Source: Actinacidiphila cocklensis
GTDB lineage: Bacteria > Actinomycetota > Actinomycetes > Streptomycetales > Streptomycetaceae
DNA: 64,000 bases
Assembly (NCBI RefSeq): GCF_907177275.1
Contig: NZ_CAJSLV010000035.1
Span: forward strand, 124,001 to 188,000
Direction of reading: 5' to 3'
Program-made: the position numbers and the translations under genes
Shown: piece by piece, positions 60,600 to 64,000 of the stretch
Layout: every line of letters starts with the position of its first letter
Numbering within the stretch: the stretch's first letter is position 1
Notes under the pieces: generated by a model
What the model saw: the letters and a program-made list of their open reading frames with translations, nothing else
Told to the model about the DNA's origin: nothing
Databases searched by the model: none

Positions 60600-61034
60600 T
60601 CAGTCGGCCATGTCGCGCAGTTCGTAGCCGAGCAGACCCCCGTCGAGCAGGGGGTAGACGAGATGCTCCACGTACCACGCCATATCCGTCATCTCGCGTG
60701 CACCCGGGACCTCCCGGCGGTAGATCGCAGGAGTGAACGCCACCGTGTTTCGGTCCGGGAAGAACAAGAGGTTCCCGCCCGTGGCGGCCTGCGGATGGTA
60801 AATGGCAAGCCCCACATGCGTTCCGCTGAGATCAGGCGCGTCCAGTCGCGCCACGACCTCCTCAGCCTGCTCCGGCTCCACCGACGTCCAGTCCCAGTCG
60901 TCGTCGCCCTCGAGCATGTACGACACGCCCAGCGGCTCCACGGGCCCCCACCCGTGGCCTGCCAGGGTGCCGAGCACCCCGGCGACGGTCACCGGGTACT
61001 CGAAGGTGAGGTCGATGTCGCTACTCCTGGACAA
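60600..61034 (-). CDS. Acidic 144-aa protein, candidate immunity protein
   Basis: TTG 61034 has AGGAG 6 nt upstream and starts 9 nt after the stop of the toxin remnant. The product is acidic, with no signal or membrane segment, and has a compact mixed alpha/beta look: VAGVLGTLAGHGWGPVEPLG, GGNLLFFPDRNTVAF and a C-terminal HLVYPLLDGGLLGYELRD. I do not recognise a family. Small acidic cytosolic proteins directly after polymorphic-toxin ends are usually their immunity proteins; that role is inferred from position and charge. It appears intact although its toxin is broken. Confidence 0.55.
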   Translation of the reverse strand: MSRSSDIDLTFEYPVTVAGVLGTLAGHGWGPVEPLGVSYMLEGDDDWDWTSVEPEQAEEVVARLDAPDLSGTHVGLAIYHPQAATGGNLLFFPDRNTVAFTPAIYRREVPGAREMTDMAWYVEHLVYPLLDGGLLGYELRDMAD

Positions 61035-61043
61035 CTCGCGCTC

Positions 61044-61560
61044 CTACTCCATGGGTACGATCTTCCAGGGGATGCCCCTGCTGAACCCGTCCCTCCCGCC
61101 GAGTTTCTTTTTCAGATGCTCCTCGTAATTGCGCCCGCGTTCCTGGGCCAGTCTGCCCTTCGATGGCTCCTCCTCCGGCGGTTCCTCTTCGGGTGGGGTG
61201 CGTCCGCCGCCGCCCCCGTCACCTCCCCTTCCTTCCGATCCGCACCCGCGGGCCTCGCCTCGGCCATCTCGCGGTCCAGCGCCTGGGTGACCTCCACGGT
61301 TTCGGCGTCGACTGCCTCGGCTTCGGGGACGCTCTCGGCGGCGGAGGCCAGCACGGTCTCCAGCCCGGCCACGCCTCTGCCGGCTTTGGCTTCCACCCCG
61401 TCCCCGGTCACCCGCTCTGTACGCGCTGGCCGATCAGCAGCGCGACGGACGCGAGCGCGCCACCCGCACCATTGTTCGCCGGGGCATCCCCGACCGGCTG
61501 ACCCGCCGCCGCGGCCGCCGTACCTGCGGCCGCCCGTCCCCGCGGCCGCCGCGCCCGCGC
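61044..61560 (-). pseudogene. Frameshifted C-terminal remnant of a polymorphic toxin
   Basis: Coding-like sequence on the minus strand passes through three frames. The first (to about 61410) ends GGALASVALLIGQRVQSG. The second (61415-61200) reads VTGDGVEAKAGRGVAGLETV and continues helical and acid-rich. The third ends in a Gly/Pro/Glu linker, then QERGRNYEEHLKKKLGG and a short tail to the stop at 61044. A low-complexity linker followed by such a YEEHL block is what I associate with restriction-endonuclease-fold toxin tips, but the domain is truncated, so the family is uncertain. No start or secretion region remains. Confidence 0.5.
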
Positions 61561-61673
61561 CCCGTCCCTGACGGCGCACCAGCGGTGGTGGGGGCGGCAG
61601 GTCCGGGCGAGAGTGGCAGGGGGCGTGCCTGCCCGCGGCCCCCGGACCTGTCCACCGTCCCCCAGGAGACCGG

Positions 61674-63575
61674 ATGTCCTCGCGCACCGAGCCCAAGCCC
61701 GCGCAGCCGTCGATCGCCGCCGCGAACCGGTCGGTCAGGGACCGCCTGCCGTTCGACGACCGGCAGGACGCGGAGGACGCCAGGCGCGGCTTCATGGGCA
61801 CGGCGCGCGACAACCTGATCGCCGACGGCACCGGGCGCACGGTGTGGGACCTGGACGGGTACGGATTCCTCGACGGGGACTGCCCGGACACGGTGAATCC
61901 GAGCCTGTGGCGGCAGAGCCGGCTCTGCTCCGACCACGGCCTGTTCGAGGTGGCCGACGGCATCTACCAGGTCCGCGGCTTCGACCTGTCCAACATGACG
62001 CTCGTCGAGGGCGAGCGCGGCGTCCTGGTCATCGACCCGCTGCTGACCGCCCCGACCGCGGCGGCGGGCCTGGCCCTCTACCGGGAGCACCGGGGCGAGC
62101 GCCCGGTGACCGGCGTGCTGTACACCCACAGCCACGTCGACCACTTCGGCGGTGTGCGCGGCGTCGTCACCGACCAGGACATCGCAGGAGGCGTGCCCGT
62201 CCTCGCCCCGCACGGCTTCCTCGACCACGCGGTCAGCGAGAACGTCTACGCCGGCACCGCGATGGGCCGCCGCGCCGCGTACATGTACGGCGCCGCCCTT
62301 CCCAAGGGGGGGCGCGGCCAGGTCGGCGCAGGGCTGGGCCAGACCACGTCCACCGGCGCGGTCGGCCTGATCCCGCCGACCCGCGACATCAGCGCCACCG
62401 GGCAGAGCGAGACCGTCGACGGCATCCGCATGGTCTTCCAGCTCACGCCCGGCACCGAGGCCCCGGCCGAGCTGAACATCCACTTCCCCGACCGCGCGGC
62501 GCTGTGCATGGCCGAGAACGCCACCCACAACCTGCACAACCTGCTGACCCTGCGGGGAGCAGAAGTCCGCGACCCCCACGTCTGGGCGCGCTACCTGGCC
62601 GAGGCGATCGACCTGTTCGCGGGCGACTGCGACGTGGCCTTCGCGTCCCACCACTGGCCTGTGTGGGGCCGCGAGCGCCTGATCCGCTTCCTGGGCGAGC
62701 AGCGCGACCTGTACGCCTACCTGCACGACCAGACCCTGCGGATGCTCAACCAGGGCATGACCGCGCTGGAGATCGCCGAGCAGATGCAGCTGCCGCCCGC
62801 GCTGGAACGGGCCTGGCACGCCCGCGGCTACTACGGCTCGGTCAGCCACAACACCAAGGCGGTCTACCAGCGCTACCTGGGGTGGTTCGACGGCAACCCG
62901 GCCCACCTGTGGGAGCACCCGCCCGTCGAGGCGGCCCGCCGGTACGTGGACTTCATGGGCGGCGCCGACGAGGTCGTACGCCGGGCGCGGGAGTCCTTCG
63001 CGGACGGCGACTTCCGCTGGGTGGCGCAGGTCGTCCACCACGTGCTGTTCGCCGAGCCCGGCCACGCCGGCGCCCGCGAGCTCCAGGCCGACGCGCTGGA
63101 GCAGCTCGGGTACGGCAGCGAGAACGGGACGTGGCGCAACTTCTACCTGATGGGCGCGCTCGAACTGCGCGACGGCCCGGTCGGCACCCCCACCGCGCCC
63201 GTCTCCTCCGACATGCTGGGCGCGCTCACCCTCGACCAGCTCTTCGACTCCCTGGCCATCCGGGTCGACGGCCCCCGCGCCTGGGACGCCGACATCGCGG
63301 TCAGGTGGAACATCACGGGGCTGGACCCGGTCACCCTGCGGCTGCACAACGGCGTCCTGACCCGCGGCACGGGCGGCGGCCCGGCCGCCGTCGCACCCCA
63401 GGCCGAGGTCACCCTCGCCGAGGCCGACCTGCGCGCGCTGCTCGTCGGCGCGGTGTCCCCTGCGGACCTGGCCGCGCGGGAGGGCGTGCAGGTCACCGGG
63501 GACTCCGCCCGGATCACCGAACTCCTCGGCCACCTCGCCGCCCCGGACCCCGGCTTCGCCATCGTCACGCCCTGA
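61674..63575 (+). CDS. SdsA-type alkyl/aryl-sulfatase, metallo-beta-lactamase superfamily
   Basis: A 633-aa protein with the three-domain SdsA1 layout. The N-terminal metallo-beta-lactamase domain has THSHVDHFGG (His152, His154, Asp156, His157), the Glu in AENATHNLHNLLTLRG and the His in SHHWPVWG. A helical dimerisation domain follows (about 380-520) and a C-terminal SCP2-like domain (about 525-630). Such enzymes cleave primary or secondary alkyl sulfates such as SDS, releasing sulfate. No signal peptide is seen, so it is probably cytosolic. AGGAG lies 5 nt before ATG 61674. The GntR gene 97 bp downstream may regulate neighbours. Confidence 0.9.
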   Translation: MSSRTEPKPAQPSIAAANRSVRDRLPFDDRQDAEDARRGFMGTARDNLIADGTGRTVWDLDGYGFLDGDCPDTVNPSLWRQSRLCSDHGLFEVADGIYQVRGFDLSNMTLVEGERGVLVIDPLLTAPTAAAGLALYREHRGERPVTGVLYTHSHVDHFGGVRGVVTDQDIAGGVPVLAPHGFLDHAVSENVYAGTAMGRRAAYMYGAALPKGGRGQVGAGLGQTTSTGAVGLIPPTRDISATGQSETVDGIRMVFQLTPGTEAPAELNIHFPDRAALCMAENATHNLHNLLTLRGAEVRDPHVWARYLAEAIDLFAGDCDVAFASHHWPVWGRERLIRFLGEQRDLYAYLHDQTLRMLNQGMTALEIAEQMQLPPALERAWHARGYYGSVSHNTKAVYQRYLGWFDGNPAHLWEHPPVEAARRYVDFMGGADEVVRRARESFADGDFRWVAQVVHHVLFAEPGHAGARELQADALEQLGYGSENGTWRNFYLMGALELRDGPVGTPTAPVSSDMLGALTLDQLFDSLAIRVDGPRAWDADIAVRWNITGLDPVTLRLHNGVLTRGTGGGPAAVAPQAEVTLAEADLRALLVGAVSPADLAAREGVQVTGDSARITELLGHLAAPDPGFAIVTP

Positions 63576-63606
63576 CGCCGCCGGTGGCGGCGCCCCCGCC
63601 GCACGC

Positions 63607-63649
63607 TTGTGTCACTACCGTTCCGACTGTATATAGTGTTCATGTACAG
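63607..63649 (+). promoter_or_regulatory. Promoter and operator candidate for the GntR gene
   Basis: CTGTA (63627-63631) and TACAG (63645-63649) form an inverted repeat with 13-bp spacing, overlapping TATAGT (63632-63637), a good -10. TTGTGT (63607-63612) could be the -35, at a long 19-bp spacing. The placement fits autorepression by the GntR protein. Confidence 0.45.
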
Positions 63650-63672
63650 AATTCGAGGAACGGAGGCCCGTC

Positions 63673-64000
63673 GTGCGGGTGGTGCTGTCCAACAGCAGCG
63701 GCGTGCCGCTCTACCAGCAGATCAAGGAGCAGATCGGCGCCGCCATCCTGTCCGGTGACCTCGCCGAGGACACCGCCCTGCCCTCCGTCCGCGCCCTCGC
63801 GCGCGACCTGCGGATCAGCATCATCACCACCAACCGCGCCTACACCGAGCTGGCCGCCGAGGGCTTCATCGCCACGGTCCCCGGCAAGGGCGCCTACGTC
63901 CTGCCGCTGGACTCGGCTCTCGTGCGCGAGCAGCTGCTGCGCCAGGTGGAGGACGGACTGCAGACCGCTCTGGACGCTGCCCGGCGGGCCGGCCTCGGCC
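63673..64000 (+). CDS. GntR-family transcriptional regulator (YtrA-like), 3' end beyond window
   Basis: GTG 63673 follows GGAGG. The visible 109 residues start MRVVLSNSSGVPLYQQIKEQ, then a winged helix-turn-helix: LPSVRALARDLRISIITTNR, AYTELAAEGFIATVPGKGAY. After the wing comes a helical segment (REQLLRQVEDGLQTALDAAR) as in the short YtrA subfamily, which usually controls an adjacent ABC transporter operon. Any such transporter would lie beyond 64000. Confidence 0.88.
   Translation, partial: MRVVLSNSSGVPLYQQIKEQIGAAILSGDLAEDTALPSVRALARDLRISIITTNRAYTELAAEGFIATVPGKGAYVLPLDSALVREQLLRQVEDGLQTALDAARRAGLG

Overview
The window is chromosomal DNA of a high-GC actinomycete, almost certainly Streptomyces or a close relative. 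The evidence is a strong G/C bias at third codon positions, GTG and TTG starts, an ilvB leader peptide [13 protein letters not shown], a tandem glycine riboswitch before gcvT, and a gene order I recall from Streptomyces chromosomes (leuB, ilvE, serA, ilvC, ilvN, ilvB, cdgC; gatCAB, rmdB, ligA; mnmA and a cysteine desulfurase; gcvT, gcvH, glyA, sda). No tRNA, rRNA, CRISPR array or intact mobile element was seen.

Layout. 1-7375 is accessory: a partial unknown gene, a MacB/FtsX-type permease without its ATPase, then a compact cassette (4-cysteine small peptide, membrane-anchored CxxC redoxin, ABC exporter) meeting a secreted cysteine-rich M15-like protein tail to tail. 7538-22030 is a branched-chain amino acid, proline and serine block, nearly all on the minus strand: cimA, ilvE, leuB, a 37-codon ORF, pruA with proline dehydrogenase and a divergent PucR regulator, serA, ilvC, ilvN and ilvB with its attenuator. 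22064-36527 holds the c-di-GMP protein CdgC, a 2-hydroxyacid dehydrogenase, an aldo/keto reductase, a sugar-dehydrogenase-like lipoprotein, a giant LuxR/ATPase regulator coupled to a 71-aa ORF, a frameshifted protein kinase and an MmpL-type transporter.

36679-48846 is a largely minus-strand housekeeping run: gatB, a small membrane-linked ORF, gatA, gatC, rmdB, ligA, a MetE-like protein, an SDR, a LOG-family protein and mnmA, with several 4-bp stop/start overlaps. 49170-54984 has a thioesterase-like protein, the cysteine desulfurase that probably supplies sulfur to MnmA, a DUF885 protein and two SseB-family genes. 55111-59783 is the glycine/serine catabolic unit: riboswitch, gcvT, gcvH, glyA and L-serine dehydratase, which together take glycine through serine to pyruvate. 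59784-61560 is a gene graveyard: a DnaB-N-domain remnant with a premature stop, and a frameshifted polymorphic-toxin tail next to a probable orphan immunity gene. The window ends with an SdsA-type alkylsulfatase and the start of a GntR regulator.

Several intergenic gaps are filled by one family of dispersed repeats containing GGCGCGGGGAACTGCGCG. The best candidates for undescribed biology are the peptide-redoxin-exporter cassette (4085-7375), the 12+2+12 operator palindrome between the proline genes, the leaderless attenuator-like hairpin before cimA, and the toxin/immunity remnant.
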